Positions 1 to 12,500 of a stretch of 64,000 nt of DNA are shown one piece after another. Source of the stretch: Bolinopsis microptera (Eukaryota; Ctenophora; Tentaculata; Lobata; Bolinopsidae); assembly GCF_026151205.1 (NCBI RefSeq), contig NC_087084.1, forward strand, positions 10,319,453-10,383,452. The letters are read 5' to 3'. Position numbers and translations under genes: made by a program. Below the pieces are notes generated by a model. The model was not told where the DNA came from and searched no databases. It worked only from the letters and a program-made list of their open reading frames with translations. The first letter of the stretch is position 1; the number at the start of each line of letters is the position of its first letter.

Positions 1-180
1 CTAATATGCTGATACCAGGCGAAGGGAGCTACAACCACTATTTTCGAACACGACGTAAGAGTGAACAAATGAAATGTCATGTGTGTGTCGTGTGCCTGTA
101 ATGGAGTGATAAGCCTGATATAAGCATTATATTTATAGCTTTATAGTAATGTAGTTGTTATCACCTTAATAACACCAGAA

Positions 181-222
181 TGTGTGTGTGTGTGTGTGTG
201 TGTGTCTGTCTGTCTGTCTGAT
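181..222. repeat. TG then TCTG microsatellite
   Basis: A run of about a dozen TG units passes directly into TCTG units. It is a simple-sequence repeat in non-coding DNA. Confidence 0.9.
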
Positions 223-2800
223 CGTCTGTGTGTAATTTCCGAACGGTTATACAAAAAAAACGGTAATAGTTACGGGACTGGTTTTTTCGGTATAGTGCCG
301 ACAAAACTCTGACGAAGCCAATAAGCAAATTTTATAAAAATCGGCCGGTGGTAAGTGGTTTAATTGATGGTTTTGTACCACAAAATATGTTACATAAAAT
401 GGCTTGAGAAGAACGGCAAGAGTTACGGGGCTAGCTCTCTCTCTCTGCATAATATTATGTAGCGTATATATTACATGGCGTATATATTACATGGTCATAT
501 AATACTATAAACTTATTAGGGGAAGGAGTGCTCAAACGGTCTGCTTGGACTGTAGAGAGAGTTCATACTTTCATACGACAATGTAATGCATGTTCACAAA
601 TATGATAGGCTGGTGTGGTGCATGGTGTTAAGGGTTAATTTCTATTGAATATTGATTAAGAATTACTATCTTTTAAGCATACTATTGGATACGTGAGGGC
701 ACTCCGAATAGAATTGCTCGCCTAATCCGGGTTTTGACTCAGCGGGTAATTACTTCTACCCTTTTTAACTGCGGCAGTGAAATCCCGGCCGTAGGCCGGG
801 TTACACTAGTCTTTTAATATTGTCAGGATATTATACTACTGAGTGGTGTCCCAGAAATATTACATAAATGTTAACATAAAATATGATATGAATACTGTTA
901 TGAAACTATGCTCTGGCCCAATAAAGCCAGCTACTCCAACAAACATGTCACGTGATATAGGGAATGTGAGCAGCGAATGAGTGAATGTTAGACCCTGCAT
1001 GTTGTGTAAAGTACTTTATAATATACTGGGTACTAGGTGAGAACAGAAATCTATCTGGTGTTACTGAACTTTCACAAATACTTTGTATATCTGAGGATAT
1101 GGTACGTGACTTCTCACTTCCAGGAGATATGGTACGTGATTTCCAGGTGGAATTTTCTGTACTTTGTCGATTAGACCTAAATTTGTGTTAGGCATTAAAA
1201 CCAAATACACTACGGCGTGTAATGTCTGTTACATCACTAGCGTGACATAAACAGTTTAGATATGGGAAGTTGATTCTGACCCGCCCACAATGTTTGTCGC
1301 ACTAATTATAGGAATGTGAGGTATTCTTGACATAGTTTAGTTGGGGAATATTGTGTATCTACTCAGATTTATGCTAAATAATTATACATAATCGGTATAT
1401 GTCGATATTGTACGTTTAAGTAAAGACTGGCACAGTTAGGACTTGTATTAGTACAGCACACACGTTTGAAACAGGAAAGTATCAAAAGGAAATCTAAACT
1501 ATCTTGTTATCACTACGCCTACATTATTTCATAGATACTGAACTTAATCATGGTACATATTATATAACGATCTTGAATATATGCAGTAAAAAACAGAAAC
1601 AGGTAAAGAATATTGTTGATATTTTTACTTTGAAGTGCCCATTTAAAAGATGTTTCTAACTCTCTCCCCAGAACGGCGCTAATAACTCCCTTCTCTGGGT
1701 AGATGTAGGTATCTGCTGAGTTATGGCTCTTTACTGCTACATCCAGCTATATCTAGCTATATCTAACATTAGTTAGCCCTCCCGGCTATATTATATAACC
1801 TCTGCTGAGTTAACACACTAACCCTATCTAGCTATATGTTCTTTGCTACTTGTCGCTAAATAATGCAACATAATATCCAGCTATCGCTTGCTATTTTATT
1901 GTAGTGGTTACCTTTACGTCACTCGTTGATGGTGAGTCACCATCGCCTCCAAGTATTAATAAATAAATGTATTAGCTTCTCTTTCAAGCTATCGCTTCAA
2001 TGCTCAGAGCTGCATTCAATACTTCTGCGTCATATATTTTGTTTTTATGTTAAACTTACTCTCTCATGCAAAATGCATGTTCTTTATAAAAAAAAACATA
2101 ATCAGGTTTTGAGCAGGACTGGAAGTCAAACTGTCCTGTGCAAACAAAATTGAGTGATACTCAAAATTAGATTATTTCATGAGTGCTTCCATTTATTATA
2201 GTGTACAACAAGTTAGTATTATTTTTCGCCAGCGTCGTCAGCAGAATGTAATTAATTTTGAACTGGTCTTTTGAGTAGAAATTTAATTATCTTTATGTAG
2301 TAAACATCTTCTTGCAAGGAAGTCAACGAACATTGTAATTATTTAATCATCAACTCGCAGGAAACGCCAGCTGAATTAAAACAATTAACAAGGGTAACAG
2401 AATATTTGATCTTAAACATCTCCTTAAATCTCCTTACATCTCCTTAAACATATCTTAGAGTTCTATCTTATATCTACTTATAAACACGCACCTACACAAG
2501 ATTTAAGAACGGTGTAGTTCACAGTTTTCATCTCAATAAATCTTTCTGGGTGCTCTTATTAACTTATTTCACTCTTTTCAGCCTATCGATTACACATGAA
2601 TTTTCTGGGTACTGGGTAGTTTAGCGGTTCAAGTTCATTTTGATTTCGTATAATTCATTTCATGAATCACTGCGAATTGCAACTCATCAAAACATCAAAT
2701 AAACGATTCTGTTAACTTCTAATTTAGTATTTTATCGTGTAAATTCTTATCAAGGGTTACCTTCAAACGTTGTTTGCCTATTATTGTAGAGGGATAATTT

Positions 2801-2933
2801 TAAGTTGGTGGGTTACCTCAGTAGTGCCAATCTCTTCCAACACGTGACAGCTATCACCCAATCAGATGTGTGATTAGCGGTCACGAGTAGACCAAGGTGG
2901 GACTGTCTCAAATAAGATTCAACCACCAACTTA
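2801..2933. mobile_element. Small inverted-repeat element (MITE-like)
   Basis: The left end reads TAAGTTGGTGGG and the right end is its near inverse (CCACCAACTTA), about 130 bp apart, with no open frame between. That is the layout of a miniature inverted-repeat element. The target duplication is unclear because both flanks are short TA-rich runs. A chance inverted repeat is possible. Confidence 0.4.
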
Positions 2934-3501
2934 TTATTACCCAACTTTGATCATAGTACTACAATCACTGTGCTTTTCCATTCGATGTTGTCAAAATTTT
3001 ATTGACGCAAAAAGAATATATGCATATTATATATACTCCAGGTTTTCTTTTGTTGCGTTCTCTTATTTGACCATAAATAGATTCTTCTTTTCAAGCAAAC
3101 ACAGCTTGCTAATCGATTCTTTTGTTGCTGAGTGCTACGTTTTCTAAATAGTTACAAACTTACGCAACTTCTACAGTGCTTAGGACCACATACCAATAAG
3201 AAAATAGATTATAATAACCGTGGATTTGAGTGAATGATCATGATGACAATATGAATGAAATTACTGAACTGCAACCTCACCCACATTTTACTGCTTCTAA
3301 ATTGAATTGCACTCAGTATTAAGCATTCATTACAGCTAGGCTTATTGCAAATCTCATTCTGGGTTGATACAGATTCAAGCTGAACACAAGCACTGTTTGA
3401 AACATCTAATTGATTATGGTGAATTGCTAATTAATTATTTTAATTGAGCCTTATAAATTATTACAATGAACATTCAGGTGTTTTAACTTTATATTCTGCA
3501 G

Positions 3502-6500
3502 GATAAGAACGATTATAAGGAAGTGCTAACCTCTTTTGAAGTGATGGGTCTTAGTAATCAGGTAAATCTTATCTGGTGGTAATTTAACTGCCAAACTTAC
3601 TTCTTAAACACACAATGTGTGTGATAAGTAGTGGTTTTTTGGTTTAAGGAGCTTTTAGGTGCCACATATGTCCAGGTTCATTATAATAATGCAGGACTTC
3701 TAGGCAATGAGCTTGGTTGTGGGACACACTCAACTAGTGATAAGTAGTACTAAAGTTAGTATAGTATGTAGTACTATAAACACTCGTGAACAAGTGTGAG
3801 TTACCTAGTGTTACCTAGTTTGATAAGGGTGTGTAAATTCACACTTATTGGTAATCACAACCCTCGTTTATAGCTTACATTACCACTCTAATTACCTGTT
3901 GATATTGTTAATCGTTTATCTGATGTATACTGTATAGATCAGTTCTTAATTCAGGTGTCCCATAATCCTCTATATATATGATATTATCAATTGTCACCTA
4001 TCAAGACACACAATTTATATGTGATCCTACGATATCATGATATCTACCTACCTATGTTGAGTTTTATCAAGACTTGACGGGGCCATGATATAACATTATT
4101 ATATCATGGTTTTGTTAATGATAACAACTGTCAGTGTGACAGTTCACAGTTGTGAGTTGTCAGTAAAAAGTACGCTGTATAAGATAACAATTGTTGACAG
4201 TTGTACACTGTTCAGGTAGTGGAAGAGATATTAACGATACTAGCTGGAATATTACATCTTGGTAATGTTAGATTCCATATGGACGGAGGAGCTCAGATAT
4301 CTGATAGAGATGGTATGTAAAGTATTATTTAGTTGAATTTTAGTTGGATTTCTAAAGTTGGGTAAGATTAGATTCATGTACCATGTTTATTTCTGAAGCA
4401 TATGATTTTAGTAATTACATTTTGAAATAATTCCAGGTATTAATTTTGAATAGCAACTAGATTTAACGTATTATGATAGTTTTGAGTTGGAAATGTGAAG
4501 TGAGATTAAAGGGTGGTTTAAAGTTAAATTTTGTTCCAAGTGCGCTGTGATAAAAACATTATAATAACTAAGATAAGATCGCCCCAAGTGTGATCAATGC
4601 GTGATATAGTGATGTGATAAGTGTGATAAGTGTGATAAAGTGAGTAGTGCGATATTGTTCATATTTACAGACAGGTGCGGGAACACGATGTATGCCGGAG
4701 ATAATGTCACTGTTGAAAACATGCAATGTGAGTTGAGTGCGTGATAATGTGTGATAAGACTATGTGTGATAGAATATTGCGAAGTGTAAATACTAACGGC
4801 GCATGTGTCGAAAAAGTACATATTACTCTTACGTGCGAAATGGTAGTCCTAAACCTGTAAATTGTTTGTTGCTGTTAATTTGTTGCAACAGCACGAGCTT
4901 GAGACGTGCTAAATTAAAATATTTCACGTCAAGTTCAGTGTTAATATTTAGTATCACTGGTAATGAAATATCAAGCGTAATTCCTGATAGCCCTCTTGCA
5001 GTAAGTCAGAGTAGCCGTGCTCTTTCTCTGTACTTGATGCTATGTTTTATGTATACTCCTACTGAAATTGCTTGTTTAATCGGATCGTGTTATTACTGAG
5101 CCTTCCATGCAGTGCATGAACACATTCCTGTAGCGGAATGCAACATATTTATGCAATCAGTGACCACTTGCCCTTCTTAATATCGATCACAAATATCATA
5201 CAATTATCACTTCTATATCTCAACTTTGACGAAGCCCACTAAACGGAAAAAAATGTGTAACTTCTTCGCTACATAAACTTTCACTTCCTTACTACGCTTC
5301 TCCTTTTGCAACAAACTTGACCGCTTGTTCGAAAACATATGAAGGGCGGTATCGCTGGCTTTGTAAGTTTGACATATCAGTGACGCGCGGAGACATTCTG
5401 CTGTCTAAAATACAACGCGCAGCACTCAGTAAAGTCACGTGAGCTCAGCTCTTTCCCGACGTGACCTAATTGACCATGCCCAGTTACAGTGCCGAATTAG
5501 GTCTCCCCTCAGGCGGCATTGAATTGAAAATGGTATGTTATGAAAAGGAACACCGCACTGTACAATATTGTGTATCTGGAGAAGTGGAATGGGACATTTT
5601 CACGGTCAAAAGGGACGGTCAAAATTGGGGACCCGAGATTGAGTCCACCGTTTCGTTATCAGCGCATTGATCGCGCGCTGTCGAGGAAAATTAGTTTGGG
5701 GAAGGTGGTAATATTATTTGAGTCGATTAAAGACAGGCTAACGTTATTTCTCGTATTAAGAAAATAAGTCGTCGCACTTGTTGAGTTGAGGAAAATTAAC
5801 ACATCGACTTTGCAACTGTACATATGTAAGTACAAACTGAAAGAGTAGAAGGTTCACCAAACATGTTGATTTGAAGAAATGTGAGCATTAAATTACAAAG
5901 TTAACATCCAGCACCCTACCAGTATCAATAAACAATTAGCATATAATATCAACTTCATACTGCAGTCCCTCATAGTCCCTGGTATCACCTAGATCTCATT
6001 AAAAACATAAGGCCCCTAACAAATGTGATACACACAGTATATAAAAGTCCCAACACTGTCTTCAAAACAGTATAACTGCTAGTTAACACCGGAAACTCCA
6101 TCCACTTTATTCCCTGTCTCAACCCCTGTTCTCCTTTAGTAAACCTGCTGTAGTACGTATCAGCAGGAGGTGAGATGTTGTGGAACTTGAAGAACTGTGC
6201 TGTGGTTTTAATAGAGCTCCCAAACTGTGGTACCACCTCCACACTCTGAGATATCCACGCAGGAAGCATGTCAGTATTGTCTGCAAAACGCTCATCTAAC
6301 AGTAACATCACCCCGTAGTCATGTTGGTGTCGTATAGCTCTACCCAAAGCCTGGTTTACAGCTCTGAACGCTGTGTGTTGGTACCAGGCTTTCCCTCCTA
6401 TCTTCCTTCTATCCAGGTATTCCATCTTCATGGCTACTAGTGGGTCGTTCATGTAGGTGTAAGGTATACCAACTATTATCACCCCTCTGCTTTTTTCTTC

Positions 6501-9500
6501 TTTCAAGTCTACTCCCTCCGCAAGCTTCCCTCTACACACTGCAAAGAGAACAGCCCCTCTGGGTGTGGCACTGGTACAATCGTACTCGTAACGTTTTAGG
6601 GATCGGTGAAAGTACTCTTTGTTTCTCGCTTCCACGTGCAACGACTTGATCTGGGGTACAATCAGTTTAATTATACGGCAGTCGAAATCGTGAGTATCTT
6701 TTATACGAATTGTTGCTGTTTTAAAAACTGACTAAACAAATAATTTGAAAACTTAATCGCTGAAGAAGACAAAAAACAGCACAGAACTAACCTGTTGCAT
6801 GGAGCTCCAGATATTACCCTCTTCTCTCCAGAAGCCCACTGCTATATCCATGGCTGTATAAGAAGGGAAGAATACCAGAACCCCAGCAGGGATGACCCGG
6901 AAATAGTTTATCAGACTGTTACCAAGGGAACGGAGGTAGGTTTCTGAGCTCCTGTTCTTAAAGGAAGATTGAAGTGTTTCTCCATCTGAACCTCTTGTTA
7001 CAACCTGGTAATATTTGGGATATTGTAAAAGTGTCTTCGAATAATGTTATCCGTCATCAAACCCACAAATTTGAAACAGAAAGAGGTGGATACGAGTTAA
7101 AATTATCAGGTCATACTAATATGTAAACGTCGTAATTCCACAAGTTGAAGTCGCTGCGTTGATAAGATTGACACAATAATGCGACTATCAAAAGGAAATT
7201 TACCTGAACCAGCGCTTGACATGGCTTGATCACATGATCATTCCTAAGCACCTCTGTAAACTCCGTATCCAGCTCCTTGATGAGGCTGGACAGAGGAGAT
7301 ATAGTCCCACTGGTGATGATAAGGGACCGCGTTGTGAACTTCTTTAGTGTCTTCAAGGAGATGCTAGGATCCAGACACACACAGACTAGACTCTGGGTCT
7401 CACTCTCGTAGAGAAGGTTGTAAGAGTCAGTTGTTTTGCTGTCTATTATATCAAGTATGTTTTCTAGGAAGGTTATCAGTTCGTTTAGTCCCTGGTTGTT
7501 ATCATTATCAGCTCCTCTCAAATACTTCACGTCATCAAACGAGACGAAACTCTCAAAGAACTGGAAGAAAGATGACTGGTAACCATGATCGTAGAACTCT
7601 TCCAAAAACCCACAAATCTGCTGACACTTCTCTGCTGCTTCTGAACCCTCCAGAGCATCAAGTGCTCCGTTCATCTCTGAGGCAGGAAGTGCAAACGTGT
7701 AGCCATTCTCACAAAACTTAGTGATGTTGTGAGCCTCATCAAACACTATAATAGAGTCGTTAATCAGGGACTTGAACCTGTGTTGAAGGTTCCTATCTGT
7801 TAGATAATTGTAAGGAAGGAGCACTACATCAGCGCTTTGCGCTAAGAACTGCGCGGAGTAGTACGGACACGTCTTGTGCGCCGCGCACCCCGCTACAAAA
7901 TCCTCTATATCCCTGACAGTATCCACAGGGGGTTTAGAAAACTTCTTGTAGTTAGTGTAGTGAGTACAGGAGCTGGAGGAGACAGCAGAACGGCACGCGG
8001 AGGACTGGGAGACGTTGTGGTAGGTGGAGACGGTGGGGTGGAGACAGTACTGTTCACGTGATGCGAGCAGGGAGACGCAGATACCAGGGTAGAGGGGGGC
8101 CAGGGAGGAGATCTCTTGTGCTACCTGTGGGGAGACAGTGGGTGGTAGCCAATAATATTCTGATCACGTGACACAAACTAACCGATCTGAGAGGAGCATT
8201 TCAGTCACGTGACTCAAGGCAACCAATCAGAAAGTACCTGTGAGAGTTGAGAGTGAGTCCTGGAAGCGAACAGTATCTTAGGAGGATTTTCCTGACTCGG
8301 TCTCCATGACAACAGAGAACATAACATTGCCAGCGTCTTACCAGTTCCTGCAGTTTAAACGATTTTATTATCTCTAAATATTTAAATTTGTATCAAAATC
8401 ATCTGGAAATGAGCGGGAAAATAAAATACTTGGCTTATAATCATGACGACTAAATTGCCAGCCTCAACCCTGAATATATGACTGTTTAGACCTATAACTT
8501 ACCAGTAGGAGATTCCAATATAGCGTTACCACTACAGTTTAGTGCTCTTATCACTGCACTCATGTACTTTACCTGGGAAATTAACAGAGTGATAGTACAT
8601 CTAGATTCTAGTCAATCTGATAAACTAATATTCAAGACTTTGGTCGCATATTTGGTTTTTTAAATTTCCAATAAAAATAGTATCAACATTTTGGCAGCGG
8701 CCATTTGGCTTATTTTATGGCAATTTCCATTAATTACAAAATAAACGAACCTGACAGGGGTATGGTTTGAAAGGGAACTTAACCGGAACATCTTCAACTT
8801 GAACAGTGACACTCTCCATATTGCAGATTATGTTATAGGTCCCCTAATAATATCAAGTTAGCAGTGTTTCAATGTTCATGTATAAACGCTAATATGATGG
8901 CGGGAAACATGGCAACAGCGACAAATAAAGTAAGATATGACGGCAAGGAGTCAACAAAACAGGTGACAGTACCCCTAAAATTGAACCAGGAGTCCATGCA
9001 TGAGGATTGAGGGCGGACTGAAACAAGAAACCAGACCCGGGCATAGTCCAAACAGCCTAACAAGAGGATGAATCTCAACAAGTAAACTGGCGAGTAATCC
9101 TCTAATTACAGTTAAAATAGAAGCACCATAAAGCGTCATGTATGCGCCGTCATCACAATATCTGCATCACGTAATATTATGTACATATATTTTGTACATT
9201 GTACATATATTATGTACCTTGTACATAATATGGGACTCGAAAGTTTAAACGTTTCAGTAGAATATTGTGCGTGGGAAGTACCCAACATTGTACCAGTATT
9301 AGAAATGGGGAATGAATATTATCCTGAACCACAAGTGTAGAGAAAATCGAGAGGGTGTGCCATACGATAAACGAAAAGTAAAACAATTTATGGCAGTAGA
9401 ACATAGTATTAGTACAACTTATAATCAGGCTTCACGTGTCACGAACAGATTAAAAAGAATACGTAATGCAACATATGATCTACAGTTCTGGTCATGTTTC

Positions 9501-12500
9501 CTGTCGTTTAACTGTCATGAACCGTCTAGCAATATTATTCTAGAATCTTACTCGAACTGTTACTGAAACTGTATACCAGAAATAAATATAAAATGAATAG
9601 AAAAAGGAACTGTATATCACTGTCTCCAGCAGTAAATTAAAACGGGCGAGAGGTTTGTTGATGTTTGTTGATGTTTGTGGATGTATAATGACTGCGATTC
9701 ACAGAAAACCAATGTTGCACTAGCTATTGGTAGACAAACTGTATGCTAAAAACACAAATAGTGAAGGATTGGGCTTATCTGATAACTAGATAGCTCCTTA
9801 TCTAATGATAATAATTGTGTGTGTGTTAAAACAGCTGTGAGATCCGTGATTGTGTGTGTGTCTAAATCAGTGTGAAATGAAATACAGTTCATGCGATGAA
9901 TGGAATGAGCGAAACGAGCATCATCTTAGCATTATCTTCCGAACCATTATCGAGAGCAAGTTGTATGCTAACCTAATGTTGAAACTCTTGGTATTTGTTA
10001 AAGCACCAAGTGACATTTGATGTTGAAGCACCCACTGGTTATTGATAATATTCTCAATTACTGTTACTGTTATCTAATACAATATTCCACCTTGCAGCTG
10101 TGGAGAAAGCTGCTCAGTTCCTGAGTGTTAACACGGAGCAGTTGATAGAGTCGCTTACACACAACAAGAGGGAAATGAGGGGTAAGTGAGGTTACTAGGA
10201 GGGAAATGAGGGGTAAGTGAGGTTACTAGGAGGGAAATGAGGGGTAAGTGAAGTTACTAGGAGGGAAATGAGGGGTAAGTGAGGTTACTAGGAGGTGGAG
10301 GGGAAGGGAGCATCATTTTCACTATCAAGTACCCCAAAAAAGCGAATGTCTCCCTCCCAATGTATTTTATAATTAGATGCAGTTAAATTCAATAGTGTTA
10401 CTCGATAAGTCATAACTCTGTTGAATGTAGATCATTGATCATATTTTATTGCTTGTTTTAGAAAGATCCATTTTAATATCACGTGTCACAACAAACCAAT
10501 TAAAATTGGTTATCAGGGGAAGTATTCCTCTCTCCACTGAACGAAGACCAGGCTATAGGCAGCCGGGACTCTATAACCATGGCGGTGTACTCACATCTCT
10601 TCGACTGGATCATCCGTTAGTGTTTCAAATTATGTTTGTTTGTTTGATCATGAAAATATCTTAAGGTGATGCGGTTAAGATTTCTCAAGATTGCCAACAT
10701 TTGGATCAAAAGTAACCAACTTGATAACCGTGCCCTCTCTACAGAGCGTATAAACTCGCGTATAAAGTCCCCCAAACCTCCCTTCTCCTCAATCGGTGTG
10801 CTGGACATATTTGGGTTCGAGAACTTCCAAGTTAACAGATTCGAACAGTTCAACATCAACTTTGCGAACGAGAAACTACAGCAGTATTTCAACAAACATA
10901 TCTTCTCTTTGGAGCAGCTGGAGTATAACCAGGTTTGTTTTATTGGTGAGAGGGTTGCTCTAGACGGGGAATTTAGGGGCTCTAGAAGGGGCATCTTTGT
11001 GGCCGGGTATGAGGACATACGGTGGGATATGAAGTGGGATTAGAGATTCAGCGGGATATAATTGATTATCACAGCAGTTAAGAGTAATACGAGCCATTTT
11101 AAAGCGCAGATCTTTTCTCATACAGCAGACTGAGCTATATCATAGTGATAATTGGTAATTTAACTGACCAATAATCTCGGATCTCCAATAATCTCACTCA
11201 ATTCGTTGATAGTATTAATGTTAGTATTAATTGGAACTTGTGCTCAGGAAGGAATACCCTGGAGTGATATAGACTGGACGGACAATGCCGGCTGCATTCA
11301 GTTAGTGGAGAGGAAAATGGGCATATTCTCCATTATAGATGAGGAGAGCAGGTTCCCTAAAGGTCTGTATAAACTCAAACACAAGGAAATATTTAGTATA
11401 AAATGTAGTTTCTAATTTCAGAAGTTTCAAAATTATACATACAGTTAATAATATAAATTAAAATTGTCGCTGATGACTTTCAAATTGGTAATTGCAAGTT
11501 CGTAAGATGAATAATTGGTAATGTTGGAAAATTTTACTGACTATTTTACAGGAACTGATAAAAGCATGCTTGAAAAGTTGCACAACGCTAACGCTAAAAA
11601 CACCTTCTACATCAAACCTAAGGTTAGTTAGGTAAAATATCCTCTGCTTGCTGGAATAGCGGAAACTGGTTTAACAATTATCTCAACTCTATATTTCTCT
11701 GTTATCTTGCATTTCCCTGTTAACAATTTCCGCTTCCATTCCTAGCGAATCTCGTTATCTATTTGTTTATTTTGTTAACTGACAACACTTAATAAAGATT
11801 ACAGGGTCAGATTTTGGAATCAGACATTACGCAGGTGACGTTGTTTACAACACAGTTGGGTTCTTAGAGAAAAACAGGGGCTCTTTCAGGTAAATCACAT
11901 AAACTGTCTAACGAAATTCGTAAAATGACATATGGCCAAATCGAAAAGACATTTTTTCTACCACATTATTTTTAAATGTACTGAATAATAATAATAGTCA
12001 ATCAATTATTTATCATAGGGACGACCTTATTACGCTGCTGAAAGACAGTAAATCAGACTTTATGTACGATCTGTTTGAGGGAGTGAAACTCTCATCAGAG
12101 AGAGGAGGACGGGGTAAACCCAAATCTGCAACTGTAGCTTCCTCCTTCAAAGAGAGTCTCTCTTCTCTCATGACGGTACATGCTGTGACGTAATCAGATG
12201 TGTGGTGACGTTATCAGTTGTGTGGTGACGTCATCAGTTGTGTGGTGACGTCATCATATATACTGTGACGTCATCAGTTGTGTTTTGACGTAATCAGAAC
12301 TTTGTTTTGATTGTATTGGGCTGTTAATGTAGATAAGAAGTGTTATTAGTAAACATTAATATTCATGTAAACACACGAAATGTACAACAAATTTCATAAC
12401 ATTGACTTTATTACATTTCATTGTTAACATTTTCAGACTCTCTCCGCGTCTAACCCTTTCTTCATCCGTTGTGTAAAACCCAACGCTACAAAACAATCTA

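Larger units (their letters stand above)
1..3501. other. Non-coding stretch, probably a myosin-X intron
   Basis: No exon with a conserved motif is visible on either strand. The next feature to the right is an internal myosin exon with a good 3' splice site, and the P-loop and switch-1 exons of the motor are absent, so this is most likely one long intron whose 5' end lies outside the window. It contains a TG/TCTG microsatellite near 181-222 and a small inverted-repeat element near 2801-2933. The short open frames at 985 and 1926 show no domain, signal peptide or splice context and look like chance. Confidence 0.6.

Noticed and set aside
700-830. Possible tRNA-derived SINE or tRNA
   Set aside because: The CCGGCCGTAGGCCGGG stem caught the eye, but no A/B box pair or cloverleaf could be built.
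4803-5099. 98-codon open frame in the myosin intron
   Set aside because: No domain, poor composition and no splice or neighbour support; likely chance or an unclassified repeat.
7431-7721. 96-codon + strand frame over the helicase
   Set aside because: It is the antisense shadow of the large helicase exon.
5985-8819. Calling the helicase FANCJ/BRIP1 or XPD
   Set aside because: The start ([10 protein letters not shown]) and the HD2 end fit RTEL1 better; XPD-specific C-terminal text and FANCJ-specific inserts are absent.
12182-12300. A CRISPR-like array
   Set aside because: Direct repeats about 20 bp apart with no unique spacers, in an animal intron; a minisatellite.
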